This document shows positions 32,999 through 40,842 of a stretch of 64,000 nucleotides of DNA, one piece after another; position 1 is the stretch's first letter, and every line of letters begins with the position of its first letter. The DNA comes from CADEED01 sp043747875 (GTDB taxonomy: Bacteria > Pseudomonadota > Gammaproteobacteria > Steroidobacterales > Steroidobacteraceae), in NCBI GenBank assembly GCA_043747875.1, contig JAYTOI010000155.1:82289-146288 (forward strand), given 5' to 3'. The position numbers and the translations under genes were made by a program. Under the pieces are notes generated by a model. The model made no database searches. It was not told the DNA's origin and saw only the letters and a program-made list of their open reading frames with translations.

Positions 32999-34938
32999 TG
33001 CGGATTCAACTCCTGGCCGCGTGGGCGGCGCTGATATGGGCGCAGGCCGCTCTGCCCGTGCAGGCGCAGACGCTCCTCGACGAGACCAACACCATCGTGG
33101 CGCCCGCAGCGCCGTCGGCCGTGCTGCGGGAATTCGAGGTTGCCATTGCCGGCACGTACGAGCTGCGCGTGACCGATCTCGGCGTGCCCGCCGCACTGAT
33201 CAACGCGCGCGCCGCCATCCTGCGCGACGGCGCCATCGTGCGCGAGCTCGCGCTCACGGCCGCTGAAGCTTCGATTACGTTCGATGCCACACCGGGCGCG
33301 TATTCCTTGAGCATCGTCGGTGCGCCGGGCGACCCCGGCGTAGGCACGATCGGCGCGCGCTTGCGCCGTGGGACGGACACGCCGGTGGTCGACGTGGCCG
33401 AGACCATCGAAGTGCCGAATCCGCCGCCACCGCCGACGCGCAAGCAGCTCGACACCACGTTCCGGGTATTCGATGCGGGCGTGCACAGCGTCACGCTCTC
33501 CGATCTCGGCTTTCCCGCGCCGCTCGCCGCGGCGCGCCTCTCCGTCGTGCGCAGCGGCGGAGGAGCGCTCGACGCGCAACTGGGCGCGCCCGGCGTCGCA
33601 ATGTTCGATGCGACACCCGGCGACTATCGTCTGTTCGTCATCGCGGACGCCGATGCGGCCGAGCTGGCCGGAGTGGCGCACGTCGCGGTGACCACCGCCG
33701 CGGGCACGCCTATCTACCGGCGCATGCTGCCCGCGGGGCGCGTCGAGACGCTGGGCGGCGGGCTGCTCGCCGCAGGCGCGCACACGCTGGTCGCGACGGA
33801 TCTGCAGATACCGCAGGCGTTGAGCGCGCTGCGGGTCGCGACGACTTCGGAAGGCGCGCTCGTGGCGCGGCTCGATGCGCCGGGCAGCGTCGAATTCACC
33901 ACCACCGGTGCCGGTCACGACGTGCTCGCCGTGGCGAAGCCCACGGCGAACGGCTCCGGCAGTTACACCGCGGAACTGCGCCGTGCGGGCGCGCCCGCGC
34001 TGAGCTTCGTCGCATCCGTCAGTGATGGGGACGCGGCCGGCGCGACCACGCTCACCGGCGTCGTCGCGACCGCCGGATCGCACCGCCTGCGGGTCACGGA
34101 CTTCGCGTTTCCGCAGGGCTTCACCGGCCTGCGCACGACCGTGACGCAGGGCGGCGTGAGCGTTGCGAATCTCGATACGCCGGGCATGCTCGACGTGAAC
34201 CTGCAGGCGGGCGCGGTCAAGGTGCTGGTGTTCGGAGTCGCCAACACGGCGGGCAACGGCATGTACGGCGTCGAGCTGCGGCCGGTGAGCGGCAGCGACG
34301 GCACGGTGGTCGAGGCGACGCGCGGAGTCGGCAGCGCGTTCGATGCGCGGCAGTTCGTGGTCACCACGGCCGGCCGTTACCGGATCATTGCCGACGATCT
34401 GGAATTCCCGCAGCGTTTCGCCGGTCTGGATGCGGTCATCACGCGCGGTCCCGAAGTCGTCGGCAGCTTCTTCGGAGGCGGCTCGTTCATCTTCAACGCG
34501 ACGCCCGGCAGCTATTTCATCAATTTCATCGCCAAGCCCGGCGCGCAAAGCGGCGGTGCCGGCACATATCGCATGCGCGTCGCGGGTGCGCCCAATCTGC
34601 CGACGCTGACGCTGTCGGCGAACCCCGAGACCGTCACGGTGGGCAGGGCGACGCAGCTCACGTGGAGCTCCACCGACACCACTCAGTGTGTCGCATCGGG
34701 CGCGTGGTCCGGCGCCAAGACGGCGAGCGGCAACGAGACGACGGCGGTGCTGTCGGCGCAGACCACGTTCACGCTCGATTGCACGGGGCCCGGCGGTACC
34801 GCGAGCAAACAGGTCGTCGTGGGAGTGAGTCAACCGCCTGCGGGCGGCGGCGGGGGCGGCGGAGCGATGAGTGAGACCATGTTGTTAGCGCTCCTCGCCG
34901 CCGCCGTGCTTCGCGAGTGGCACCGATCGAGACGCTGA
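32998..34938 (+). CDS. Secreted five-repeat protein with Gly-rich C-terminal sorting-like tail
   Basis: A 646-residue protein with a signal peptide (cleavage after VQAQ). It contains five degenerate repeats of about 110 residues, each with a D[LF]-x-[FIV]-P core followed by a beta-rich stretch (RVTDLGVPAALINAR, TLSDLGFPAPLAAAR, VATDLQIPQALSALR, RVTDFAFPQGFTGLR, IADDLEFPQRFAGLD). An Ig-like module of about 80 residues follows with two cysteines (TQCVASGAW, TLDCTGPGG). The end is a glycine run (AGGGGGGGAM), a hydrophobic helix (MLLALLAAAVL) and a basic tail (HRSRR), a tripartite C-terminal sorting signal that is not VPLPA. The gene overlaps prsT by one base. Not a family I recognise. Confidence 0.75.
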   Translation: MRIQLLAAWAALIWAQAALPVQAQTLLDETNTIVAPAAPSAVLREFEVAIAGTYELRVTDLGVPAALINARAAILRDGAIVRELALTAAEASITFDATPGAYSLSIVGAPGDPGVGTIGARLRRGTDTPVVDVAETIEVPNPPPPPTRKQLDTTFRVFDAGVHSVTLSDLGFPAPLAAARLSVVRSGGGALDAQLGAPGVAMFDATPGDYRLFVIADADAAELAGVAHVAVTTAAGTPIYRRMLPAGRVETLGGGLLAAGAHTLVATDLQIPQALSALRVATTSEGALVARLDAPGSVEFTTTGAGHDVLAVAKPTANGSGSYTAELRRAGAPALSFVASVSDGDAAGATTLTGVVATAGSHRLRVTDFAFPQGFTGLRTTVTQGGVSVANLDTPGMLDVNLQAGAVKVLVFGVANTAGNGMYGVELRPVSGSDGTVVEATRGVGSAFDARQFVVTTAGRYRIIADDLEFPQRFAGLDAVITRGPEVVGSFFGGGSFIFNATPGSYFINFIAKPGAQSGGAGTYRMRVAGAPNLPTLTLSANPETVTVGRATQLTWSSTDTTQCVASGAWSGAKTASGNETTAVLSAQTTFTLDCTGPGGTASKQVVVGVSQPPAGGGGGGGAMSETMLLALLAAAVLREWHRSRR

Positions 34939-34956
34939 CCCGGGAGCCGAAATCGG

Positions 34957-35694
34957 ATGATCCGCAATCCGCACAACTGGCGCTCGCTGTACCGGGCATT
35001 GTGGGTGTTTTCCAACCCCCTGCGACTCGTCGTGAGCGTGCTGCGCGGCACCGCGCCGCGGCGATTGCGCTTGCGCACGCCGACCGGCTCGTTGACGTTG
35101 CGGATGCGGAATTTCGAGAGCCTGAAAACAGTGTTCAGCATTTTCTGCCGCGAGGATTACGGTGTCAGCGGCGACCGGCCGCTGCACTTTCTCGACATCG
35201 GCGCCAACATCGGCATCAGCGCGGCCTACTTCCTGAGCCGCCATCCGGAAAACACGGTGCGATGCTACGAGCCGGACAGCGGCAACCTGGAATTCCTGCG
35301 CGATAATCTCGCGCCGTTCGGAGCACGTGCGCGCATCGAGTCACGCGCGGTCGGAGTTACGGGCGCCAGTGTGTTGCTGTACCGCGCCGCGGATGGGAAA
35401 TACAGCTCTACCATGCCGTCGAGCGACGCAATCGCAGTGCCGAGAGTCGAGGCGGAAGCCTTCGGCGAGGTACTGGATGAAGTGCGCCGCCGCAATGGCC
35501 CGACAGTGGTCAAGCTGGATGTCGAAGGCGTCGAGCGCGATCTGATCGCGGCAGTCGATTTCGCCGCATACCCCAGCATCGAGCGCCTGTTCTGCGAATC
35601 GACGGAATGCGGCGCGCTGATCCGCCGCCGCCACGAGCGCACCGTGCGCAACGGCTATGTCGAGGACCTGAAATTCCTGTCCGCTGCTCCGTGA
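34957..35694 (+). CDS. FkbM-family methyltransferase
   Basis: A 245-residue SAM-dependent methyltransferase of the FkbM type. Motif I is FLDIGANIGISAAYF, followed by VRCYEPDSGNLEFLRDNLAPF (acidic residue after strand 2) and the FkbM signature VVKLDVEGVERDLI. These enzymes commonly O-methylate sugars of exported polysaccharides. It follows the repeat protein by 18 bases and closes the exopolysaccharide/exosortase locus. Confidence 0.9.
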   Translation: MIRNPHNWRSLYRALWVFSNPLRLVVSVLRGTAPRRLRLRTPTGSLTLRMRNFESLKTVFSIFCREDYGVSGDRPLHFLDIGANIGISAAYFLSRHPENTVRCYEPDSGNLEFLRDNLAPFGARARIESRAVGVTGASVLLYRAADGKYSSTMPSSDAIAVPRVEAEAFGEVLDEVRRRNGPTVVKLDVEGVERDLIAAVDFAAYPSIERLFCESTECGALIRRRHERTVRNGYVEDLKFLSAAP

Positions 35695-36016
35695 AGGGGC
35701 CCGAGGTCCGCGCGAAAGGCGAAACGTCGCGGGTGACGCACGGCGACGAGTTCGATACCGCTGCGCATTGAAGCCCGTGGCTGAATAACCTCGGCGCATG
35801 CCTGGGATTTCGCGCCGCGGCTCATCTTCTACGTGAATGCGATCCGCAGGGTGTTCGGGCACATCCATTGCGTCGGCATAGGCGAGATCGGCGTTCGCTA
35901 TTGCAACGACGGCGATTGTGTCCCGCCCGCGGCGCCTCACTACCGCGCGCAGCGAGAACACACTCTTTGCCAAATCGATTCCGCCGGTAGTACCGTTGCG
36001 CACCGGACTCTCCCAC
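35695..36016. other. Gene-poor gap at the end of the exopolysaccharide locus
   Basis: No intact gene is supported in these 322 bases. Only a short minus-strand stretch at the right end resembles the start of an IS110-type transposase (listed separately). The rest shows no repeat, terminator or promoter I can name. Confidence 0.5.
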
Positions 36017-36018
36017 AT
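35928..36018 (-). pseudogene. Possible N-terminal relic of an IS110-family transposase
   Basis: On the minus strand the first 30 codons from 36018 include NGTTGGIDLAKSVFSL and RRRGRD. These resemble the IS110/IS1111 DEDD transposase start (T-T-x-G-I-D-L-A-K-x-V-F, with an R-R-G-R a few residues on). After that the similarity stops and the frame runs into the antisense of the FkbM gene. Only about 90 bases are recognisable; no ends or target duplications were found. Confidence 0.4.
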
Positions 36019-36439
36019 GAATTCGAAAGCCTCACCCCCCGCTCACAGGACGCCGGCCGACTCCACCGAGGCCGTCGACGCGCTGTTGCAGGCGCTCCGG
36101 CACCCCGCGGAAGCAGCAATTCAAGCTCTACGTGCCGTCATCCTGCAGGTAGATCCATCCATTCGCGAAGGTGTGAAGTGGAATGCTCCGAGTTTCCGCA
36201 CGAGCGAGTACTTTGCGACGACCAACCTACGGACGAAGGGCGGCACCGGTGTCGTACTTCACTTCGGCGCGAAAGTTCGAAAAGTGGCAGCCTCCAGCGC
36301 GTCGATCAAAGATCCGCAGAAGCTCCTCGAGTGGGCGGCGAAAGATCGTGCCACGGTCAACTTTTCGGACATGAATGACCTTGCGACCAAGCAAAAGGCG
36401 TTCCAGGCCATCCTGCGGCAGTGGATCACGTATGTCTAA
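36017..36439 (+). CDS. DUF1801 domain-containing protein
   Basis: A 140-residue cytoplasmic protein with the YdhG-like DUF1801 fold: VDALLQALRHPAEAAIQALR as the first helix pair, REGVKWNAPSFRTSEYFAT as the conserved central segment, and VVLHFGAKVRK. The start at 36017 (MNSKASPP) is preferred over upstream in-frame codons in the non-coding gap. Function of the family is not established. Monocistronic by spacing. Confidence 0.82.
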   Translation: MNSKASPPAHRTPADSTEAVDALLQALRHPAEAAIQALRAVILQVDPSIREGVKWNAPSFRTSEYFATTNLRTKGGTGVVLHFGAKVRKVAASSASIKDPQKLLEWAAKDRATVNFSDMNDLATKQKAFQAILRQWITYV

Positions 36440-36709
36440 AGCCGCGCGCTCGGAGCGCGGTCTGACAAATTCGCTGGGGCGGACGCATGAGGGATGAAGT
36501 GCCAATTCCATTCATCCGTGCGCGCGGCGCTCAGCTCAACGGTTGAGCCTGTAGAAAACTTTTGCTGAGCGCCGGTTTGTGGTGCGAGATCGGGAGATCG
36601 GCGGTGGTTAGCCGCTCGACGAGTCCCGAGCGGCACGTTCGATGTCCAATGGCCCGTTAAGGGGTTTCCCCGACCGCAGACCCACGAAGCATGTGAAACA
36701 ATCGCCGCC

Positions 36710-36781
36710 ATGGAACTGCACTACCGGATTCTCAACGTTTTTGCCGGCGGTGGCGCTGGTCAGCCCGTCCTGAAGAAATGA
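36710..36781 (+). pseudogene. Truncated copy of the phzF-family 5' end
   Basis: A 23-codon ORF beginning MELHYRILNVFAGGGAG, nearly identical over its first 11 codons to the start of the intact PhzF gene at 37639 (MELRYRILNVFTVGGA). The roughly 60 bases before both ATGs are also similar (GGGTTTCCCC, then TGTGAAA and AATC shortly before the ATG). It therefore is a duplicated promoter-plus-start module that lost the rest of the gene. Its stop overlaps the ATG of the YkgJ gene (ATGA), so it now acts as a possible leader for that gene. Confidence 0.7.
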
Positions 36782-37569
36782 AAGCCGCACCCCCGAATAC
36801 CGTTTGCCGTTACTGCGGCACCACGCTCGACGCGCTGGCGCGCTACCGTGGCGTGGCGATCTGCGGTGCGGCGCCGTGCCGGCACAAGGCGGCTCACGCA
36901 CACACAACAAACTTGAAGCAGGCGCTGAGCGCTGCAGCGCCGGCTGCCGCGCGCAGTCAATTGCAGCTACGCGAAGCGCCCACCGCGATGGTGTGGCTGC
37001 AACACTGCGAGCCCGAGATGGTCGCGGTCGATGATGACGACCGTGGACGCCATCGTGTCTACCTTGATTCAGTGGTCGCGGACGGCGCGCTCATCGAGCG
37101 CGCACCCTCCACCGAATCCTCCCCGGACGACAAACGTCCGCAAGGTGCGCGACTGTGCGCGCAATGTCGCGGCCGTTGCTGCCGGGCGGGCGCCAAGGAG
37201 CGCGCCTTCATCGACCTCACCGTGCTCTCGCGATGGCAGCAGGCGCATCCTGGATGCAGCCTCGCAGATGCAGCGGATGCCTATCTCGCGATGCTGCCCG
37301 CCGAACATGTGCGGGACGCCTGTCTGTACCAGACTGCACAGGGCTGCGCCATTTCCCGCGAATACCGCTCTGACACCTGCAACCAATTCGCGTGCGATGC
37401 CCTTCAGCAGCTTCGTCGTGCGGTTGCGAGCGAGCCAGCGGGTGCGGTGATTGCGGTCACCTTCCACAAAGACCAGGTCGAGCGTGCCGTGGTCATCGAG
37501 GCCGGTGCGACGCGTGCGTTCGAACTCGAAGTGCGGAACCCGAGCGACGGCACGAGCGACGCAAGTTAG
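36778..37569 (+). CDS. YkgJ-family cysteine-cluster protein
   Basis: A 263-residue cytoplasmic protein. The N-terminal 35 residues carry a CRYCG...CGAAPCRH zinc-ribbon-like cluster. The central YkgJ-type cluster is ARLCAQCRGRCCRAGAKE, with further cysteines in RDACLYQTAQGCAISREYR and SDTCNQFACDALQ. The YkgJ family is thought to bind a metal or Fe-S cluster through these cysteines; substrate unknown. It sits between the truncated and the intact phzF-type starts. Confidence 0.78.
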   Translation: MKAAPPNTVCRYCGTTLDALARYRGVAICGAAPCRHKAAHAHTTNLKQALSAAAPAAARSQLQLREAPTAMVWLQHCEPEMVAVDDDDRGRHRVYLDSVVADGALIERAPSTESSPDDKRPQGARLCAQCRGRCCRAGAKERAFIDLTVLSRWQQAHPGCSLADAADAYLAMLPAEHVRDACLYQTAQGCAISREYRSDTCNQFACDALQQLRRAVASEPAGAVIAVTFHKDQVERAVVIEAGATRAFELEVRNPSDGTSDAS

Positions 37570-37638
37570 AGATGCAAGGGCCAGCGGACCGGGTTTCCCC
37601 TGCCACAGGCCCGTAATCCTTGTGAAATAATCCCACGC

Positions 37639-38481
37639 ATGGAACTGCGCTACCGGATTCTCAACGTCTTCACCGTCGGCGGCGCGCGCCTGTCCGGCAA
37701 CCCGCTGGCCGTCATCGAAGATGGTCACGAATTGGACCCGACGCAGATGCAGGACATCGCGCGGCAGTTCAACCTCGCCGAGACCACGTTCATCCTGCCG
37801 TCGAAGCGCGCCGCCGCGCTGGTGCGCATCTTCACGCCGGCTTATGAGATGCCGTTCGCCGGGCACCCGACGCTGGGCACGGCGCACGTGTGCCGCGCGC
37901 TCGGCCTCGGCGGCAATCAGCTCGGTCTCGAGATGCGCGCCGGCATCATCGCCGTGACCTCCGAGGGCGATCACTGGACGCTGCGCGCCGCCGCGGCATC
38001 TTCGCGCCTGGCCGATCTGCAGCCGGCCGAGATCGCAAAGTTGTTAGGACTCGAGGCCACCGACGTCGGCTTCCAGCCGCTGTGGGTCAAGGCGGGCCGC
38101 GAGCAGTTGATCATCCCGCTGACCAGCGAAGCGGCCGTGCGGCGCGCGAAACCTCGCGCGGAGATGTTCGACCGGCTCAAGAGCACCGACGGGCAGGGGC
38201 AGGCCTACGTGTTCGCGTCCTCGGGCGCCAAGAAGATCCTGAGCCGGTTCTTCTTCCCGGATGGCATGGCGGTGCGCGAGGACCCCGCCACGGGCTCCGC
38301 CTGCGCGAATCTCGGCGCGTGGTTCGTCGCGATGGGTCGTCGGCCGCCGCTGGCCTTCGAGATCTCGCAGGGCGACATGGTCGGCCGGCCCTCGCTCCTG
38401 CAGCTCGAAGTGAACTCCGACAACGAAGTATTCGTGGGCGGAGACGTCATCGAGATAGGATCGGGCATCTTGAATATCTAA
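37639..38481 (+). CDS. PhzF-family isomerase/epimerase-like protein
   Basis: A 280-residue PhzF-fold enzyme. It has the conserved start YRILNVFTVGGARLSGNPLAV, the catalytic-region motif FNLAETTFILPS with the key Glu, PAYEMPFAGHPTLGTAHV, and VREDPATGSACANLGAW near the C-terminus. Family members isomerise or epimerise small acids; the substrate here is unknown and no phenazine genes are nearby. It is followed after 10 bases by the cystathionine gamma-synthase family gene. Confidence 0.9.
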   Translation: MELRYRILNVFTVGGARLSGNPLAVIEDGHELDPTQMQDIARQFNLAETTFILPSKRAAALVRIFTPAYEMPFAGHPTLGTAHVCRALGLGGNQLGLEMRAGIIAVTSEGDHWTLRAAAASSRLADLQPAEIAKLLGLEATDVGFQPLWVKAGREQLIIPLTSEAAVRRAKPRAEMFDRLKSTDGQGQAYVFASSGAKKILSRFFFPDGMAVREDPATGSACANLGAWFVAMGRRPPLAFEISQGDMVGRPSLLQLEVNSDNEVFVGGDVIEIGSGILNI

Positions 38482-38491
38482 GGAGCCCTCC

Positions 38492-39802
38492 ATGGGCGAC
38501 GATCGCAGCGACAGCTATCACAAGCGCAAGGTGGGCAACCGCGTGCTTGCGCCCGAGACCCAGATGATGGGGTTCGGATACGAACCCGCGCTGTCCGAAG
38601 GCTCTCTCAAGCCGCCGATCTTCCTCACGTCCACGTTCGTGTTCCGCAGTGCGCAGGACGGCAAGGATTTCTTCGACTACACCTCCGGGCGCAAACAGCC
38701 GCCGCCGGGCAAGGCCGCGGGCCTGGTGTACTCGCGCTTCAACAATCCGAATCTCGAAGTGCTCGAAGACCGGCTGGCCTTGTGGGAAGGCGGCGAGAGC
38801 GCCGCGGTGTTCTCGAGCGGCATGTCCGCCATCTCGACCACGCTGTGGGCGTACCTCAAGCCCAACGACTATCTACTGATGAGCGAGCCGCTGTACGGCG
38901 GCACCGAGACGCTGATCGACAAGACGTTTCCGCAATTTGGCATCGGTGCCGTGCGGGTGTCCGACGCGATCTCGCGGGAAGCCGTGATGAATGGCGCGCG
39001 TTCGGCGCTGGAGAAGGCGCGCGCGCGGGGCGGGCGACTGGCGCTGCTGGTCACGGAGACGCCGGCGAATCCGACCAATGGGTTGGTCGACTTGCGGTTG
39101 TGGCGCGAGGCGTCGGAGTGGATTGCCGGCCAGCAGGGCGGCCCGCGCCCGCCGGTGGCCGTGGACAACACCTTCCTCGGGCCGGTGTTCCAGAAGCCGC
39201 TCGAGCACGGCGCGGACCTGGTGCTGTATTCGCTGACGAAATACGTGGGCGGCCACTCGGACCTGGTCGCCGGCGGCGTCGTGGGGCCCAAGGCGCTGAT
39301 GACGCCGGTGCGGCAACTGCGCAGTAGTTTGGGCACGCAGCTCGATCCGAACACCTCGTGGATGATCATGCGCTCGATGGAGACGCTGGCGCTGCGCATG
39401 CGCGCGTCGGCGGACAACGCGGCGCGCGTCGCGGGTTATCTCGCCGGGCATCCGAAAGTGGCGAGCGTGAGCTATCTCGGCCATCTCAGGGAGGGCGACC
39501 CGCGCGCGGCGGTGTTCGCGCGGCAGTGCACGAGCCCGGGGTCGACGTTCGCGTTCAACATCCGCGGCGGCGAGGCGGAGGCGTTTCGCATGCTCGATGC
39601 GTTGCAGGTGATGAAGCTCGCGGTGAGCCTGGGCGGCACGGAGACGCTGATCTCGCATCCCGCGTCGACGACGCATTCGGGCGTCGCGAAAGAGACGCGC
39701 GACCGGATGGGCGTCACCGATGCGCTGATCCGTATTTCCGTGGGCATCGAGAACGCGGATGACCTGATCGCAGATCTGGAGCAGGCATTACAGAAGATTT
39801 AA
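38492..39802 (+). CDS. Cystathionine gamma-synthase/lyase-family PLP enzyme
   Basis: A 436-residue fold-type I PLP enzyme of the Cys/Met metabolism family. The PLP lysine is in VLYSLTKYVGGHSDLVAGG. Other motifs are YSRFNNPNLEVLEDRLALWE, FSSGMSAISTTLW and SLGGTETLISHPASTTH. The extended N-terminus (MGDDRSDSYHKRKVGNRVLAP) and a GRKQPPPGKAAG insertion set it apart from standard MetB/MetC proteins. The SD-like AAGGAG is 5 bases before the ATG. Its TAA stop is the first three bases of the inverted repeat at 39800-39898. Confidence 0.88.
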   Translation: MGDDRSDSYHKRKVGNRVLAPETQMMGFGYEPALSEGSLKPPIFLTSTFVFRSAQDGKDFFDYTSGRKQPPPGKAAGLVYSRFNNPNLEVLEDRLALWEGGESAAVFSSGMSAISTTLWAYLKPNDYLLMSEPLYGGTETLIDKTFPQFGIGAVRVSDAISREAVMNGARSALEKARARGGRLALLVTETPANPTNGLVDLRLWREASEWIAGQQGGPRPPVAVDNTFLGPVFQKPLEHGADLVLYSLTKYVGGHSDLVAGGVVGPKALMTPVRQLRSSLGTQLDPNTSWMIMRSMETLALRMRASADNAARVAGYLAGHPKVASVSYLGHLREGDPRAAVFARQCTSPGSTFAFNIRGGEAEAFRMLDALQVMKLAVSLGGTETLISHPASTTHSGVAKETRDRMGVTDALIRISVGIENADDLIADLEQALQKI

Positions 39803-39898
39803 TGGGGACATTCCTCATTTTCCTGTAACAATCGGATAGTTAGCGCTGGTCCAATCGTGCGGACGATTGTTACAGGAAAATGAGGAATGTCCCCATTA
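39800..39898. repeat. REP-like long inverted repeat, copy 1
   Basis: Two perfect 35-base arms (39800-39834 and 39864-39898) flank a 29-base loop. Each arm begins, reading inwards, with TAATGGGGACATTCC. The left TAA is the stop codon of the cystathionine gamma-synthase family gene, and the last base of the right arm is the A of the ATG of the next gene. The second copy is at 56867-56966. The form is that of a bacterial interspersed mosaic or REP element. As RNA it would make a very stable hairpin and could act as a bidirectional terminator or stabiliser. Confidence 0.9.
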
Positions 39899-40797
39899 TG
39901 CACACCGACACCTGGATCATCCCGAAGGAAACGTTCTCCGCGCGCATGATGGGCAACTGCCTGTGTGGCGAGGTGCGCTGGTCGTACGGGGCGCCGTTCT
40001 CCGCGATGCTCCACTGCCACTGCTCGTTGTGCCGCAAGCAACACGGCTCGCTGTTCGTGACGTTCTACTCGGGCCCGCTGGCCACGTTCCACTGGCGCGG
40101 CGGCACGGAGAAGATCGTGACGTGGCGATCCTCGGATCAGGGACAGCGCAGCTTCTGCTCGGTGTGCGGCGGCAAGGTCCCCGCGGTCGATGCGCAGGCG
40201 CAGCGTGTATTCCTGCCGGCCGGTTCATTCGACCAAGAACCCGGAATCCGCCCGCAGATGCACATCTTCGTGGGCTCGAAGTCGGCCTTCACCCAGATCG
40301 CCGATGGGCTGCCGCAGCACGAGGCCTTTCCGCCTGGTTGGGGCGAGGCAGTGCCGACGGCCGCGCGCCCGACGCGCGAGGGCGTGACCAGCGGCTCGTG
40401 CGGCTGCGGCCGCATGCGTTTCGAGCTCGATGGAAAGCCTCTGGTGATGCGGCACTGTCACTGCAGCCGCTGCCGTCATGCGCGCGCGGCGGCGCACGCG
40501 ACCAACATCGCCTGGCCGCTCGCTGCCTTGCGCTACGTGACGGGCGAGGAGTTGCTGACGGATTTCGATTTGCCGGGCGCGCAGTATTTCGGTCAATCGT
40601 TCTGCAGCGTGTGCGGCAGCGCGATGCCGCGCCGCTCGCCTGGCCGCGATATCGTGATGGTGCCGATCGGGGCGCTGGACTCGGATCCCGGCATCCATCC
40701 GTCGGCGCATCAGTTCGTGGCGTCGAAGGCGCTGTGGCATGACATCCATGATGGCGTGCCGCAATTTGCAGAGGCCCCGCCAGTGCCAGCGCGATGA
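39898..40797 (+). CDS. Tandem-domain GFA-family (Mss4-fold) protein
   Basis: A 299-residue protein with two GFA zinc-binding domains. Domain 1 has GNCLCGEVRWSYG, CHCSLCRKQHGS and SFCSVCGGKVP; domain 2 has GSCGCGRMRFELDG, CHCSRCRHARAA and SFCSVCGSAMPRR. The start is uncertain: ATGs at 39880 and 39898 lie in or at the edge of the inverted repeat, while 39946 (MMGNCLCGEV) would give a more typical N-terminus. Proteins of this family include glutathione-dependent formaldehyde-activating enzyme homologues; the actual activity here is unknown. Confidence 0.85.
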   Translation: MHTDTWIIPKETFSARMMGNCLCGEVRWSYGAPFSAMLHCHCSLCRKQHGSLFVTFYSGPLATFHWRGGTEKIVTWRSSDQGQRSFCSVCGGKVPAVDAQAQRVFLPAGSFDQEPGIRPQMHIFVGSKSAFTQIADGLPQHEAFPPGWGEAVPTAARPTREGVTSGSCGCGRMRFELDGKPLVMRHCHCSRCRHARAAAHATNIAWPLAALRYVTGEELLTDFDLPGAQYFGQSFCSVCGSAMPRRSPGRDIVMVPIGALDSDPGIHPSAHQFVASKALWHDIHDGVPQFAEAPPVPAR

Positions 40798-40842
40798 AAC
40801 GCGGTCACCGCCACCAAATGCTCGAGCCGAGCGCCAAGAGCC

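Noticed and set aside
32764..34833. 689-codon minus-strand open frame opposite the repeat protein
   Set aside because: Composition is typical of antisense GC-rich shadow and no motif is present, whereas the plus-strand frame shows a signal peptide and clear internal repeats.
36440..36709. Possible RNA gene or IS end between DUF1801 and YkgJ
   Set aside because: No cloverleaf, stable hairpin with T-tract, or inverted ends could be identified by eye.
39800..39898. CRISPR repeat
   Set aside because: A single inverted pair, not a series of direct repeats with spacers; the second copy is 17 kb away.
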